64,000 nucleotides of DNA from Brachypodium distachyon (GCF_000005505.3 NC_016131.3:18373501-18437500), one strand, 5' to 3'; positions 36,256 to 47,487 are shown, numbered from the stretch's first letter. Numbers and translations are program-made. Notes: generated from the sequence alone by a model not told the origin.

Positions 36256-39200
36256 TTTTTTTTTTAAGAAGAAACAATCCATTAGCTCGCCAAAGATAAC
36301 AGGTTACAGGGTACATCACACTGAGCAACAACCGATACAGGGACAGACCCCTTAGCAGATCAGTCGTTTTCGACAATCTAGCATACTGAGCAATAACATG
36401 AGCTAACGAGTTGCCCTCCCGGCACACCCAACTAATTAAGAAGCCATTACAGGACACCAAAGCTCTCCTAATCTCCTGAAGCAAGAAGCAAGAGGAAGAT
36501 CTGTCTACTGAGTTGGAGTTCAGGTTGTTGACAAGCTGCTGGCAATTGGATTCCAGATGCAGATTGACCCCCGGCTGCATGCAGAGGGTCTCAATTCCAA
36601 GCAGGTAGGCGGCAGTTTCAGCTTCGTTGGGGTATGAGCAGTTTACGATCTGTCCCCAAGCGGATGCGACAATCTCCCCATTACAAGTTCTGAGCACGCC
36701 ACCCCACCAGGCCTCCTTGGAGTGTTCAGAAAAGCTCGCATCCATGTTGAGCTTCTGCAAGTTAGGGGCCGGAGGGCGCCATATGCCCTGCGCTGCAGAC
36801 TGGATAGCAGGAGAGCAAACCGATTGAGTCAGAAGATCCGGATCAGCTACAGACTGAGCTACAGTTGAGCTGTTACACAGGTTCAGGCTATTGTATATAG
36901 CAGCGTCGCCCCCCTTGAGATTCTCATGCGCACGGGCATAGCCGCATATGAACCGGGCCGATTCCTCAATACTGGCACTGCCCTTGTTGAACAACACATC
37001 GTTTCTGTGGTGCCAAGCACGCCACCACAAGAACAACAGGTGCTGACGAGTGCTTGGGGACACCGAATCAAGCAACACCAGAACCCAGTCCTCCCCATTC
37101 TGCTTCAGTAAGTTTTCAGGAGGGATCTTCCAGTCTCATACGCTGGCGGAGGTCCCGGGCCTTGGGGCATGCCATCACAGCGTGGTAGCCTGTCTCATCA
37201 CCCATACCACAAATCTCACAGGTGGGTTTGGTATTTTTGATGCGCTTGCACCTGTTAGCCTGGACTGCCAGCGAGCTTGTGGTGAGCTTCCATGCAAAAA
37301 CGCGCACTTTCGGAGGAACATTACACCTCCAGATCACATCCCAAATCTTGCGATTTCCGTCAGGGCTAGAGCTTGAGCTGCCATTCCCCTCCCCCATTGA
37401 TAGGTCTAGAGCCAGCATGTAGGCAGATTTCACCGTGAACATGCCCAGTTTATCAGGGAACCAAGCCAAGACATCATCATGTTGGTTCACAGGTAGCTTC
37501 AATTGGGCGATCATATCAGCATCGTGGGGGTAAAAGATACGGCGGATGAGCGGCTCATTCCAAGTGCCAGAGTCCTGGTTAATGAGATCAGAGACTCGCC
37601 TTAATCGAGAGTTCCCCATTCTGCCCGATGGACGCAGGTTTCCTCTAGGAAGCCAGTTGTGGCGCCATATGTCCACCGTGTATCCGTTTCCAATCCGTCA
37701 AAAATATCCTTTCTTCAGGAGCTTGAGACAGTGGGTGATACCTTGCCAAACCGGCGAAGCAGATTGGATGAATGTCGTATCCAGTAAATTGCCATTAGGA
37801 TAGTATTTGGACTTGATCAGCCGGGCACCAAGACTGTCTGGTTTATCAAGGAGGCGCCATGCCTACTTTGCTAACAGAGCTTGATTGAACAGTGCCATAT
37901 CTCGAAAACCCATACCTCCTTTGTTTTTTGGCCGAATCAATTTATCCCAAGCGATCCAGTGTATTTTTCTTCTGTTATGCTCATCCCCCCACCAAAAGTC
38001 TCTAGTAATGTGTTCCAACTCCTCACAAAGTCATTTAGAAAATTTAAAAACACTCATTGCGTACGTGGGCAGAGATTGAATTACCGACTTGATCAGTACT
38101 TCGTTGCCGCCGGCTAAGAGATATTTCTCGGACCAGTCATTAAGTCTCTTCCTTGCCTTATCTTTAACAGATTGGAACCAATCATTCTTCATGCGTCCCT
38201 CTGGGACTGGGAGTCCGAGATATTTTTCCTCGAATGCCATATTGGACACATTCAGCACGGCAGCGACAGCAGCTCCTTTGACCTGTGGCACATTTTTTCC
38301 TAGGAGAATTGAACATTTTGAAGGGCTGAGGAGTTGACCAGTACAAGATTCATAACCGTTGAGGATCCTTTTTATAATTAGAGCTTGGTCATGTCTTGCT
38401 TGAAAGAACAAAAGGCTGTCATCACCAAATAAGAGGTGCGATATGCCCAGCCCACGACGAGCAATATTTAGCACACTTAGGTTACCATTTTCAATTTCTT
38501 TCCCAAACAAACATGATAAGCCGTCGGCCACAAAAAGGAATAAGAAAGGGGGAAAGGGGGTCTCCCTGTCTTAGTCCTCTCGTCGGGCGAAAGCTTTCCA
38601 AAATATGGCCATTCACCTTCACAGCATACCTGACAGAGCGTACGCATGACATGATCCAGTTAACCCATTTGACATCGGACCCAAATTTACATAGGGCAGC
38701 TTCAAGATATCCCCAATCAACACGATCATAGGCTTAGCTTACAAGCACAAAACTTGCCGGTGTTTTCTCCATGTTGAAGTGCATGGATGCATTCGAAGTC
38801 AATGATCGCATTATCCGTAATCATTCTCCCTGGGACAAAGGCACTCTGGGAATCCGAAATTAAAACATTCAACAGCGGACGGAGGCGGTTGGCCAGGCAC
38901 TTCGTCACAACCTTGTAGATCACATTGCATAAACTAATCGGGCGGAAATCCTTTAGGTACAAAGGGTTCTTGATCTTGGGGATGAGCACAATAACTGTAT
39001 CGTTAACTCCATCGGGCATGGCACCTGTAACAAAAAAATTCCTCACCGCACGGATAATATCCTTCTTCACCGTGGCCCAGTGACGCTGGAAGAAACGCGC
39101 CGGGAAACCATCCGGCCCTGGGGCTTTGAGGGGCCCAATTTGGAAGAGGGCGTCGCTAATTTCTTTGTCCGTAAATTCTTTGCACAGGTCTTGATTCATG

Positions 39201-40475
39201 TGCCCGTCCACCTTAGCCGTAATACAGTCAATAAGAGGGCCAGGCTGTACGTTGTCATCTCTGATGAAGAGCTCTCTGAAGTACACAGTGGCCATCTCCT
39301 CGATCTCAGTCGTGTCCACAGCAACAGACCCATCAACTCTAGTCAGCTTAGTAATCTTGTTCTTTTTAACTCTCCAGGTGGCTTTGCGATGGAAAAAAGC
39401 CGTGTTGCGGTCTCCCGCGCGGATCCAGTCCCCCCGAGAGCGATGATGCCACTTAACCTCATCTTTCCCAAGCAGTTCGTCCAGTTCAGCCGATAAAGCC
39501 TTGTATCTCCTTCGGCCTTGACCATTCCGGCGTTGCACCAACTTCTGCATTTGAGCTCTCTTCTTGTCGATCATTTTTCCGATAGCGCCAATGGTGGCTC
39601 CGCTCCACACATGCAGATGCCTCATAGTCCCGTTCAGAGTAGCCGTAATAGCACCCAAATCGCCACCAGCACACTGCTGTTCCCAGGCTTTCCCCACTTC
39701 AGTCTTCACGCTCCCAGTAGGCCTCGTATCTTCTAGCAACCGAGCGGCGGCCAGTAGCAGTTTTCTTCTGCAAAGATAACAAAAGTGGACAGTGGTCCGA
39801 TCTGGGAGAAACCAGGTGTTGAACTGCATACTCCGGGAACATGGCAGACCAGGCAGGATTGGCAACTGCCCTGTCTAGATGCACCCGAATATTCCTGTAC
39901 CCATCTTGTTTATTGTTAAAAGTCCAATCAGCACCCACATACCCCAGGTCATGAAGGTCATAGTGGGATAGCACCTCCCTAAAATCCAACATCTGCTTTT
40001 CTCCTCTCAAATTCCATGAGATGTGTTCATGCTGCCACAAAATTTCATTAAAATCCCCAATTACCATTCAAGGTTCGGTTCTCATGGGGAAGATTCTTCT
40101 CAGAAGCTCCCACATATGGTGACAGAGGTGTTTGCGAGGTTCTCCATAAATGAAAGTACCTCTCCATTTTATTCCATTTGACTCACTGATTATTACATCG
40201 ATTAAGCGATTATTGAGCAAAAGTAAATCTGCTTGCACACTTTCATCCGAGAACAAAGCGAGGCCACCCCCTTTTCCTTCCCCGGGCACCGCGATCATAT
40301 GCTTGAGCCCCAGCCGCCACCTCAAGCCCTCGATCACAGAAGTTTTATTGCGAGTTTCTGAGAGGAACACGATCTTCGGTTTGTGAGTCTTGACCAGATG
40401 GAGAAGCTCTTGAACTGTCCGGGGTTGGCCGATCCCCCGGCAGTTCCAGCACAAGAGATTCATTTTTCCTGACAA
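36256..40475 (-). pseudogene. LINE ORF2: endonuclease, reverse transcriptase, RNase H (broken)
   Basis: The start at 40475 gives MSGKMNLLCWNCRGIG. Endonuclease landmarks are FLSETRN, VIGDFNEIL and SPRSDHCPLLL. An in-frame TGA at 40068-40070 (EP*MVIGDF) replaces what is normally Trp. The frame shifts near 39.7-39.85 kb, then continues with the RT region (APGPDGFPARFFQ, RPISLCNVIYKVVTKCLANR, FVPGRMITDNAI). It breaks again at about 38.73 kb, just before [14 protein letters not shown]. The RT active site reads HLLFGDDSLLF near 38.42 kb (FADD in most relatives). Further breaks follow at about 38.03 kb. The zinc-binding region (VDIWRHNW, VPPKVRVFAWKL, CEICGMGDETGYHAVMACP) spans 37.12-37.68 kb. The RNase H domain is at about 36.3-37.0 kb (LNMDASF, EAETAAYLLGIE, LESNC). 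The third RNase H Asp is Asn here. Confidence 0.93.
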
Positions 40476-41985
40476 GCGCTGTCGCTCGCACCCGTCAGTT
40501 TGCCAGTGGCCCTGGGACTGGTCGCCTCCAATTGCTTCTCCGAATTCCCATCGCCCTCAGGCGCTGCCGCTTGTCCCTTCCCCTCGAACTTGCCCTTCTT
40601 GCTCTCCTGTGATGCCTCCTTGCCAACCGGATACACAACACTGCTCCTTTTGCCCAGCACCTGGCCTACATCTTTCGGAGTCTGGCTTGCCTTCCTTCCA
40701 GCCGATCTGCTCTTGTACTTCTTCAGCTGTGTGTTCTTGTTTGCGGCAGCCACAGGAGCAGTAGCCCCGCCAGCGACCGACTTCGGACCTGCTTCTTTTC
40801 GTGCCTTTCTGATCGCAATTCTCACCTCTGCTCACCCAGAGACATCAGCATCAGTAGGCTCCACCCCTGGTTTCGCCCCTCCCTGACTTGAAGCCTCCTT
40901 CTTGTCACCGATGTCAACACCCACACTGAGTTTGCTAACTCCATCTACAGCCTGGATCATAGCTGCCATCAGATGGTCCGGCACGGGAATATTGCGTCGA
41001 GGGGACCCATTTCTGCCCGAGGCCCTCATGTCCTTGTTGGACATTTCCAAACTCAGCTTCCTCGCAGGCGGCGTATAGTACAGCTGCTTCTTGGTCTTCA
41101 GGTCTTCACCCGGCAGGTAGGAGCTCCGCCTATCATATATCTTGTATGGAGAGGCAGACTGTCCCACGCTGAAGCGAACCACCTTTTCTTCCTCCGGCAT
41201 CACGCATGCCCGGTAATCATGACCGACGATACCACAGTAAAAGCAGAAGCGGCGGAGGCGTTCATACTTGACCTCATACCTCTTCGGGTACTTGACCTTC
41301 TTTCCCTGGATCCTCACCACAGGCTCAATGGGCTTATTGATATCATGCTCAATCCTGACACGGAGAAACTCATCCCATGCCTTGCCGCCTTTATCCGTGA
41401 AGACCATCCTCACCGGCGCAATGAGCTCCCCAATCTCTCTGCCCATCAGAACATTCATCATTGGAGGCGGCAGGTCAAAGATCCTCACCCACACCGGCAT
41501 CGTGTTGATCTTCATCTCAGCCACAGACGACTCCCCGTCGTAGGCAGGACGAGGAGGACGTCCCCAAGGTAATTCCAAGGGCCACCCGCCAGCACATATA
41601 GGTAGTCCCCCTCTTGCTTGAACTCGATCAGAAACTTACTTCCTGCCAGATCCTTGTACTCCACGCCTCCTCAAAGCTGCTAGATCTCGCGCATGCGTCG
41701 AAAGAGCCTCCCAGAGCTGAAGGTGCTGGTGGTGACGTAGCGCGCTACCACAATCCACTGGCTTCCCATCTCAAGCTTCAGTTTGTCAAGGTCCACCACA
41801 AGGACCTTGGCCGGGTTTGCATCCCTAGGTCTGCGCTCAGGCGTCTCGTTGGCAAAGACGGCATCGACAACCGCCAGATGCTGCATGTCTTCCTCCTCCA
41901 CATGCTCCTTGCCTTTGCGACGGACAAACTCAGATCCAGTCACACTGCCCTGGCTCTCACCGTTCACCTTAACACCGCCTGCCAT
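40460..41985 (-). pseudogene. LINE ORF1: DUF4283/zinc-knuckle RNA-binding protein (broken)
   Basis: It starts at 41985 with MAGGVKVNGESQGS and runs through SQWIVVARYVTTSTFSSGR. A stop at about 41680 interrupts it, and the reading continues with a GDYLYVLAGG-like stretch in another frame and then the long open part 41578-40832. That part has MPVWVRIFDLPPPMMNVL, a basic stretch and the CCHC knuckle CFYCGIVGHDYRAC. A second in-frame TGA at 40832-40834 separates a Lys-rich tail ending at 40460. The end overlaps the ORF2 start by 16 bp, as is common in plant L1 elements. ORF1 proteins coat the element RNA. Two stops and a frame change make this copy non-functional. Confidence 0.88.
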
Positions 41986-42362
41986 GCCGTTGGGCCAGGG
42001 AGGATCTGGCGGCCTGAGAGGATTGCTTGGGGGGTGGATCTGTTGAAGGCGGAGGATGAGACGGTGTGAAGAGAGGAGTACCTGTGATCGCTATACATAT
42101 GGGGGCAGGCGTGATTCCCACGAGATTAACTCCATGGCTTCCATGTTTGATGCGATCACATATCCCGTGATGGCTTCCTTCCTCATGATCTTCGAATCCG
42201 GTGCAGAACTGCATATGGCAAGAACCTCCCCAATTACCGGCGGCTCCCGTACGCCCGGCCCTGGGGGCAGCGGGCATGGTGGGATTTTCGGCGAGGAAGG
42301 TTCCGTCGCGTGCTTGGGTGAGGGGGCCCCCCCATCCATACGGCCGGCCGGGATCTTCTGAG

Positions 42363-42367
42363 AACTG
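42363..42367. repeat. Solo-LTR target-site duplication AACTG, left copy
   Basis: AACTG here and at 43723-43727 flank the TG...CA element exactly. Confidence 0.9.
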
Positions 42368-43722
42368 TGTTGGAGATATGCCCTAGAGGCAATCATGTGA
42401 TGATGTTATTTCCTATGTATTCATGAGTTATTGTTATTGTCCTTGAACATCATCACTGATATGTATCAATAAATACGTGATTTGTTTGTGAGACTATGTA
42501 TTCTATGATGATTGTTCTAATGGTCCCTGGTCATTGAGGTTATGCAGACACATAACCTAGACTAGCAATGTGAATCAGTATGATGACTATGTTTCACAAG
42601 TCATAGGGCAAGGTGTTGCCGATTGATAGCATGGACTCGACAATGAGATTGTTGAGTCGGACAGACCCGCACTGAGACACAACGAGATGACTGTCATTTG
42701 TTAGTCTCAATTACGATGTATATGCCATTCCTAGATCTGAGGTCATCGCATGAGCTTGTGATGTGAATCGGCCTACTTAGGGATTGCCAAACGCTACTCC
42801 GTAACTGGGTGGTTATAAAGGTAGCTTTCGGGTTTGCTGAGAAGCATGCTGCGAGTCATGGTTGATCAAGATGGGATTTGCCCCTCCTGTTCAGAGAGAT
42901 ATCTCTGGGCCCTCTCGAGTGATAAGATTCGGAAAGCATGGCCATGCGACTTGGGTTAAGTGTTAACCCGTTCGGAAATCTGTATCACAGGAACGAGAAG
43001 AGAGTCAAGCTATCCACAAGGATGACAAGCACTCGCTTTGAGCTCGACACACATATCGTGAGGCAAAAGGAATGTTGCATATGACACATTGTATGGTTCG
43101 TCAATATACTTTGTGGTTACTTGGGAGTTGGCACGTGCTGCTAGGCGCCGCTACCAACTATCGACTTGAGTCGGTGCCAGTGGACGAGTAAGGTGTTACT
43201 CGGGCCCGCAGTCCGAGCTCGTAATCGTGTCTGACTGCCCGCGAACCTGAAGGGTCACACGCTTAAGGGGTGGGAACCGAGTTGGATCGGATTCAACTCG
43301 TATCGAGCTTAGACTCCTAACGGGTCTCAAGTGTTGAGCCCACTAGGGACGTCTATGTAAGCGGAGGAGACCAACCCGTCTAGGGTTACACCAGTCCAGA
43401 CGCGAGTTAGACTCGGCCGTCACACCTCCATGCCCAAAGCCTTGCGATCGGATCTAGCAGTCCGCCGCACGGAGTTCCTCCCTGTACGTGTGGATACCTC
43501 GGAGGCGCTGCACCTGTGGCGCTTGGACGAACTGTTCGTGGGATCGGCGAGGAGGAGCAGGCTGTTCGACTACTCGGCATCGACGCGCTACATCGACTCT
43601 ACTTCCGCTACGGGTCTGCGCGTCTAGTGGTAATCTCGTGATCCATTATCTACAGCATTGATCCGGGCGGAAGCGGTAGAAATTTTATTTTGTGCTAGCG
43701 TAGCATACCGCGTTCCCCAACA
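42368..43722. mobile_element. Solo LTR of a BARE/Angela-type copia retrotransposon
   Basis: 1355 bp beginning TGTTGGAGATATGCCCTAGA and ending CGCGTTCCCCAACA. The first bases are those of the copia LTR family known from barley and wheat as BARE/Angela, which usually reads TGTTGGAATTATGCCCTAGA. It is bounded by a perfect 5-bp duplication AACTG. No internal gag-pol, primer-binding site or second LTR is present, so unequal recombination between the two LTRs removed the body. It is nested in the LINE and therefore younger than it. An open frame at 43430-43627 within it has no known meaning. Confidence 0.93.
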
Positions 43723-44017
43723 AACTGATCCACTCAATCATCTTTGCTCGTAATTCCGCAATCTTTGGGAGGAGATCTTCCCGGATCGGAAACAACGTTT
43801 AGATCCCCTCCTTTCATGGCCCGGGCGTGAGCCTCCCGGACACATCGGCGAAAGCTTTCCTTAGAGAGAGCCAGAACCGGGATTTCACCCCCGGTAGCAT
43901 TCATAGCCATCACTGGCGCGGCCAGCGTCGGAGACGGCGCTAGGGGCGGCCTAGGGGTGGTACATCTCCGCCCACTTTTTAATCCAACTAATGAAGCGCC
44001 TTTTGGAGAAATTTTAA

Positions 44018-44037
44018 AAAAAAATCATTGTGTTTAC
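44018..44037. repeat. LINE target-site duplication, right copy
   Basis: Identical to 36236-36255 over 20 bp; the host sequence continues with ATGCCTTG. Confidence 0.9.
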
Positions 44038-44488
44038 ATGCCTTGTAAATAGTGGAAGTGCCAAGTGTTTCACAAGATACAAGAAAAGGTTTTATGGCAG
44101 TGAGAAGGGGACCGAGGAGGATGTCACACCGTTATCATATATCACATTTAAAGACACATATGAAAATAAAGATCTGGCCTACATATTTGAGTGTGATAAT
44201 AAAGGATCCTAAGGTTCTTCTTTCTGTTCCTTCTTTCTAACACCTGTGTTTGAGAGAGATCAATCATCATCATTACAATGATCAAGCTGATCAATTCTCT
44301 GCAAACGAATCAGCTAGGTAGTAAGAGCTAATTTGAACTACATGGACGATCTTTCATATCATGAAGATGCACAGAAAACCAACCAACCCTAAATCACATA
44401 TCCATGGAAGCAAGCTAGCTCTGGCTACACTAGAGCACCCACTCACCTTGTGAACGAACCGCATGCCATGCCCACAGCTGGCCGGCAC
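44038..44488. other. 3' flank of the SCL32-like gene
   Basis: AT-rich spacer between the LINE and the GRAS stop codon, probably including the GRAS 3' UTR. Nothing else is recognised. Confidence 0.5.
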
Positions 44489-45946
44489 TCAAGACGGTGC
44501 CCACGCGGAGGCGAAAACAACGTTGTGCCCCTTCCAAGTGAGCAAGAGATCATCGTCCTCCCGCTTCATCCCCCACCCGGCGGCATGCTCGTTCAGCATC
44601 GTCCTCACCTCCCCAGCAGCCTCCTCGCCGATCCCCACGGCTCGGAACCCGGCGCCCCGCATCCTCTGCCCCCACCTGGCCCGGCCTTCCTGCCGCTCCA
44701 CCCGGGCCACGCCTTCCTGCGCCAGCACGTTCTCCACCTTCCACCCGACCTCCGCCTCGTACCACCGCCGCTGCGCGCTCCCTTGCTTGGGCAGGAACGT
44801 GTCCACGGCGTCGTAGGGGATCCACAGGAAGTTGAACGCCGCCCGCAGCCGCCCCACCACGTCGCACGCCGTGAAGTCGGCGTCTTCTTCCGCTATCACC
44901 ACCAGGGCTGGGTCAAGGCTCCGTAGGGACTTGAGCAGCATGGTCCGGAGCGACACCGGCTGCTGCTGCTGCGGAAGAAGGCCTGCGGTGAGTGTCGACA
45001 TCACGGACCCGGCCGTCTCGTCGGGCACGGCGTGGAGCAGCATGTGGCAGTTGATTACGAGAGCTTCGCTGCAGCTGCTGGAGTCGGACACCAGCAGCTG
45101 CTGCATGCGGAGCGTGTCGAGTAAGGAAGCGAAGGCGTCGGCGGGGGACGTGCGCACCACACGGAAGTCCATGGACACGTTCCGTGACCGCGCGAAGGAC
45201 ACCAGCTTGGCTCCCAGCTCCTCGTAGGACGTGTCGAGCACCGGCGGCGGCGAAGAAGAAGAAGAAGAGCTAGAATTAGAGGAGACGTCGGCGACGGTGA
45301 GCCGTAGGATGGGCGGGCCCTCGGCGCGGGAGGCGAGCAAGTCGATGAGCGTGGGGATCTGCATGCAGTGCGTGGTGCTGAGGTCCACGACGTGCACCAC
45401 GGGGAACCCTTCCGCTGCCTCCAGGATGGCCGCGTTGGCAGCCATGTACCCGAACCGGTGCCACGGTGTCAGGTCCACGAAGCCCGCCAGCTCGACGGCC
45501 GTGAACCGGTGCACGTCCTCGACGGCCACGGCGGCCGCCACGGCGGCGGTGACCGCCTTGCAGGCGCCCGTCCTGGAGGCGCGGGACACGAGCGCGCAGA
45601 GGAAGGCCGCCGTGAGCCGCTGGGTGGAGTCGCCGTCGGCGGGGGCGATGTTGTTGAGCACCCACAGGATCTGCTGCGTCAGCGTGGCGTCGTTGGCCTC
45701 GATGGCGCTCGCGCAGTGCACCAGCAGCTGCTCCATGCACCCCGCGCTGTTGAGGTTCCCCAGCGAGATCTTGCTGCTGGCCGTCGTTGGCGTCGTCGTC
45801 CCGGGCCACGGCCGCGGCGTGCCCACGTCGAGGAGGAGGCCTAGCCCTAGTCCATGGGCGGCGTTGTTGGGGACGTGGTGGCCGTGGTGGTGGTGGTGGT
45901 GGTGGAGAGGCGGTGCGGTTACTGCGGCATGGGTGAACTGCATCAT
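44489..45946 (-). CDS. SCL32: GRAS-family transcription regulator, SCL32-like
   Basis: 485 codons in one exon, starting with two Met codons (MMQFTH), as in Scarecrow-like 32 proteins. A variable N-terminus has a run of seven His. The GRAS domain begins at about residue 70 (CMEQLLVHCASAIEANDATL, leucine heptad I). The VHIID motif is VHVVD at residues 184-188, followed by LSTTHCMQIPTLIDLLASR. Later parts include a leucine-rich segment, a PFYRE-like region around LWIPYDAVDTFLPK, and a C-terminal SAW motif (LLLTWKGHNVVFASAWAPS). GRAS proteins act in the nucleus with DNA-binding partners; SCL32 relatives are little studied. Length, intronless layout and motif order are complete. A TATA sequence lies about 150 bp upstream. 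Confidence 0.93.
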   Translation of the reverse strand: MMQFTHAAVTAPPLHHHHHHHGHHVPNNAAHGLGLGLLLDVGTPRPWPGTTTPTTASSKISLGNLNSAGCMEQLLVHCASAIEANDATLTQQILWVLNNIAPADGDSTQRLTAAFLCALVSRASRTGACKAVTAAVAAAVAVEDVHRFTAVELAGFVDLTPWHRFGYMAANAAILEAAEGFPVVHVVDLSTTHCMQIPTLIDLLASRAEGPPILRLTVADVSSNSSSSSSSSPPPVLDTSYEELGAKLVSFARSRNVSMDFRVVRTSPADAFASLLDTLRMQQLLVSDSSSCSEALVINCHMLLHAVPDETAGSVMSTLTAGLLPQQQQPVSLRTMLLKSLRSLDPALVVIAEEDADFTACDVVGRLRAAFNFLWIPYDAVDTFLPKQGSAQRRWYEAEVGWKVENVLAQEGVARVERQEGRARWGQRMRGAGFRAVGIGEEAAGEVRTMLNEHAAGWGMKREDDDLLLTWKGHNVVFASAWAPS

Positions 45947-46094
45947 GTAGGGGGGGCAAAACCGGGGTGGGAGGGTACAAATTCGCGACGACGAAGCAGG
46001 CAGCTAGCTAGTGATTGATTAGAAAAGAGCAAGGAGGGCAGAGCGAGTACACGTCGGGCAGTTTGAGGAGCGGATTTGGTGCTTGTACGAAGCA

Positions 46095-46100
46095 TATATA
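46095..46100 (-). promoter_or_regulatory. Probable TATA box of the SCL32-like gene
   Basis: The sequence GCATATATAGAGG reads CCTCTATATATGC on the minus strand, 149-154 bp upstream of the start codon. Confidence 0.55.
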
Positions 46101-46329
46101 GAGGGCTGTGCGGCGCACTTAATTGCTTTCCTTTGCTGCTAGTCGGAGCTGCACAGCTACAACTCAACTACACGTGCTTTCCAATTGGAGCTTATTTGGG
46201 AGCGCCAATCGATGGGGGGCAAACCAGTTGAGGGGGAGAATGGAGAATTCGATTCATCATAAAGTACAAGGAATATTTCAGCCACCGGGAGCAGACGATG
46301 GAACTGATCAAGGCCGGCTATTTGTAGTT

Positions 46330-46720
46330 AGCTAGAAATGATCTAGGGCTGGAAGAAACGGCAAGAAAACTAAATCTTTGTTTTATACACCATCCATCAA
46401 GGAGAGGGATCGAGATCTAGCTAAGCTATTGTATGCAACTAGGAGGAATCAAGATGAACAATTAGCACATGCACATAGTACGTATATATAGCGCTAGCTA
46501 GGTGGTTTGAATTCAAGGGTGAAGCTGCGGAAATTTGTGCATATGCCGATCTGAGAGAGCTTACTAGAGGAATTGGGTAGCAGTATCAAGGAAGACGGAA
46601 AGGGAGAGCTACGGGAAGGGGGAGAAGAGTTACCGGCCGGGTCACAAAGTCGCTAATTGTAGACGGAATTTTGTAGTGGTTTGTTGGATTGTTCTGGATG
46701 GACAGCTTTGTATTGGTCAA
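46330..46720. other. Distal promoter spacer
   Basis: AT-rich DNA upstream of the SCL32-like gene. No gene or repeat is recognised. Confidence 0.45.
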
Positions 46721-46723
46721 TGG

Positions 46724-47487
46724 AGTAAATTACACAAAGGCACATCTTCAAGGGATGAGTTAAAAGAGAACTATTACAACTCAAGGGATTTTAACAAAAA
46801 AATGTGGTTTTTCTCTTGAGAAGTCGTTTGTTTTTTAGTTAGAGATAAGTCGATATGTTTGATCTTAATCCAACGATAGCAAGTGAGAGATGAGAAAATG
46901 GGGATGGCACTCAGATTTTAATCCAACGGTTCTAAAACATCGACTCAGATTTAAGGTTCATTTCTTAAAAATCAGACGACTTAGCAATATCCACGCCCAA
47001 AAAAAATTTAATTACATATATTTAATCTTGCAGATCACAACTGTCTTACACAAGACTTAACACATTTGTGTTTATGGCCGAACCATCAATTTCGAAAGAA
47101 GTCAAAGTAGCATGTATGTGGCAGGTGGTGGGACCAACTAGGTGAATGGTAATTTTGCATATGTATGAGTTTTTTTGTTACTCATTAATCTTGAAGTATG
47201 GTTTTTGTTAAAATCCCATTGAATTGTAGTTTCTTGTCGAACCAAAGGGGGCCTTCATGCAATTCACTCCAGTTTATATGGCACTTATTTTGGCCGAATC
47301 ATCAATTTCGAAAGAAGTCAAAGTAGCCTATGCTATGTGGGACCAACAAGATAAATGATAAATTTGTACATGTATGAGTTTTTTTTGTTACTCGTTAATT
47401 TTGAAGTATGGTTTTTGTTAAAATCCCATAGAATTGGAGTTTTTCTTGTCACCGAAGGTGGGTCTTCATGCAATTTACTCTAGTCTA
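46724..47487. mobile_element. Putative inverted-end element with internal duplication
   Basis: The left end GAGTAAATTACACAAAGG and the inverse of the right end, GAGTAAATTGCATGAAGA, are similar. This type of terminus occurs on small DNA transposons of grasses. The right half is duplicated in tandem: GGCCGAACCATCAATTTCGA at 47076 and GGCCGAATCATCAATTTCGA at 47292, offset 216 bp. Each copy ends in a GCAATT(C/T)ACTC variant of the terminus. No coding potential and no clear target-site duplication. Confidence 0.5.

Larger units (their letters stand above)
41969..43910 (-). pseudogene. LINE upstream reading frame, split by the nested LTR
   Basis: From an ATG at 43910 (MAMNATGGEIPVLALSKESF) a frame runs to 43723. 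Skipping the LTR plus one copy of its 5-bp duplication, the same frame resumes at 42362 and continues to a stop at 41969: 582 nt, exactly 194 codons. One in-frame TGA lies at 43734-43736. The frame contains SEDPGRPYGWGGPLTQARDG and TFLAENPTMPAAPRAGRT. It overlaps the ORF1 start by 17 bp in another frame. Restoring the frame across the insertion without shift suggests a real coding region in the parent element, either an extra ORF or an N-terminal part of ORF1. No domain is recognised. Confidence 0.5.
36256..44017 (-). mobile_element. Full-length, inactive L1-type LINE retrotransposon
   Basis: The element lies on the minus strand. Its poly(A) tail is the T run at 36256-36265, and its 5' end is near 44017. 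An identical 20-bp duplication (36236-36255 and 44018-44037) fixes both borders. The total is 7762 bp, including a nested 1355-bp solo LTR and its 5-bp duplication, leaving about 6.4 kb, the usual size of a complete plant L1 element. From 5' to 3' it holds an upstream frame, ORF1 (RNA-binding CCHC knuckle) and ORF2 (endonuclease, reverse transcriptase, zinc-binding domain, RNase H). In-frame stops and frameshifts occur in both main ORFs, so it cannot move on its own. It sits between the MAKR-like and SCL32 genes without breaking either. Confidence 0.95.
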
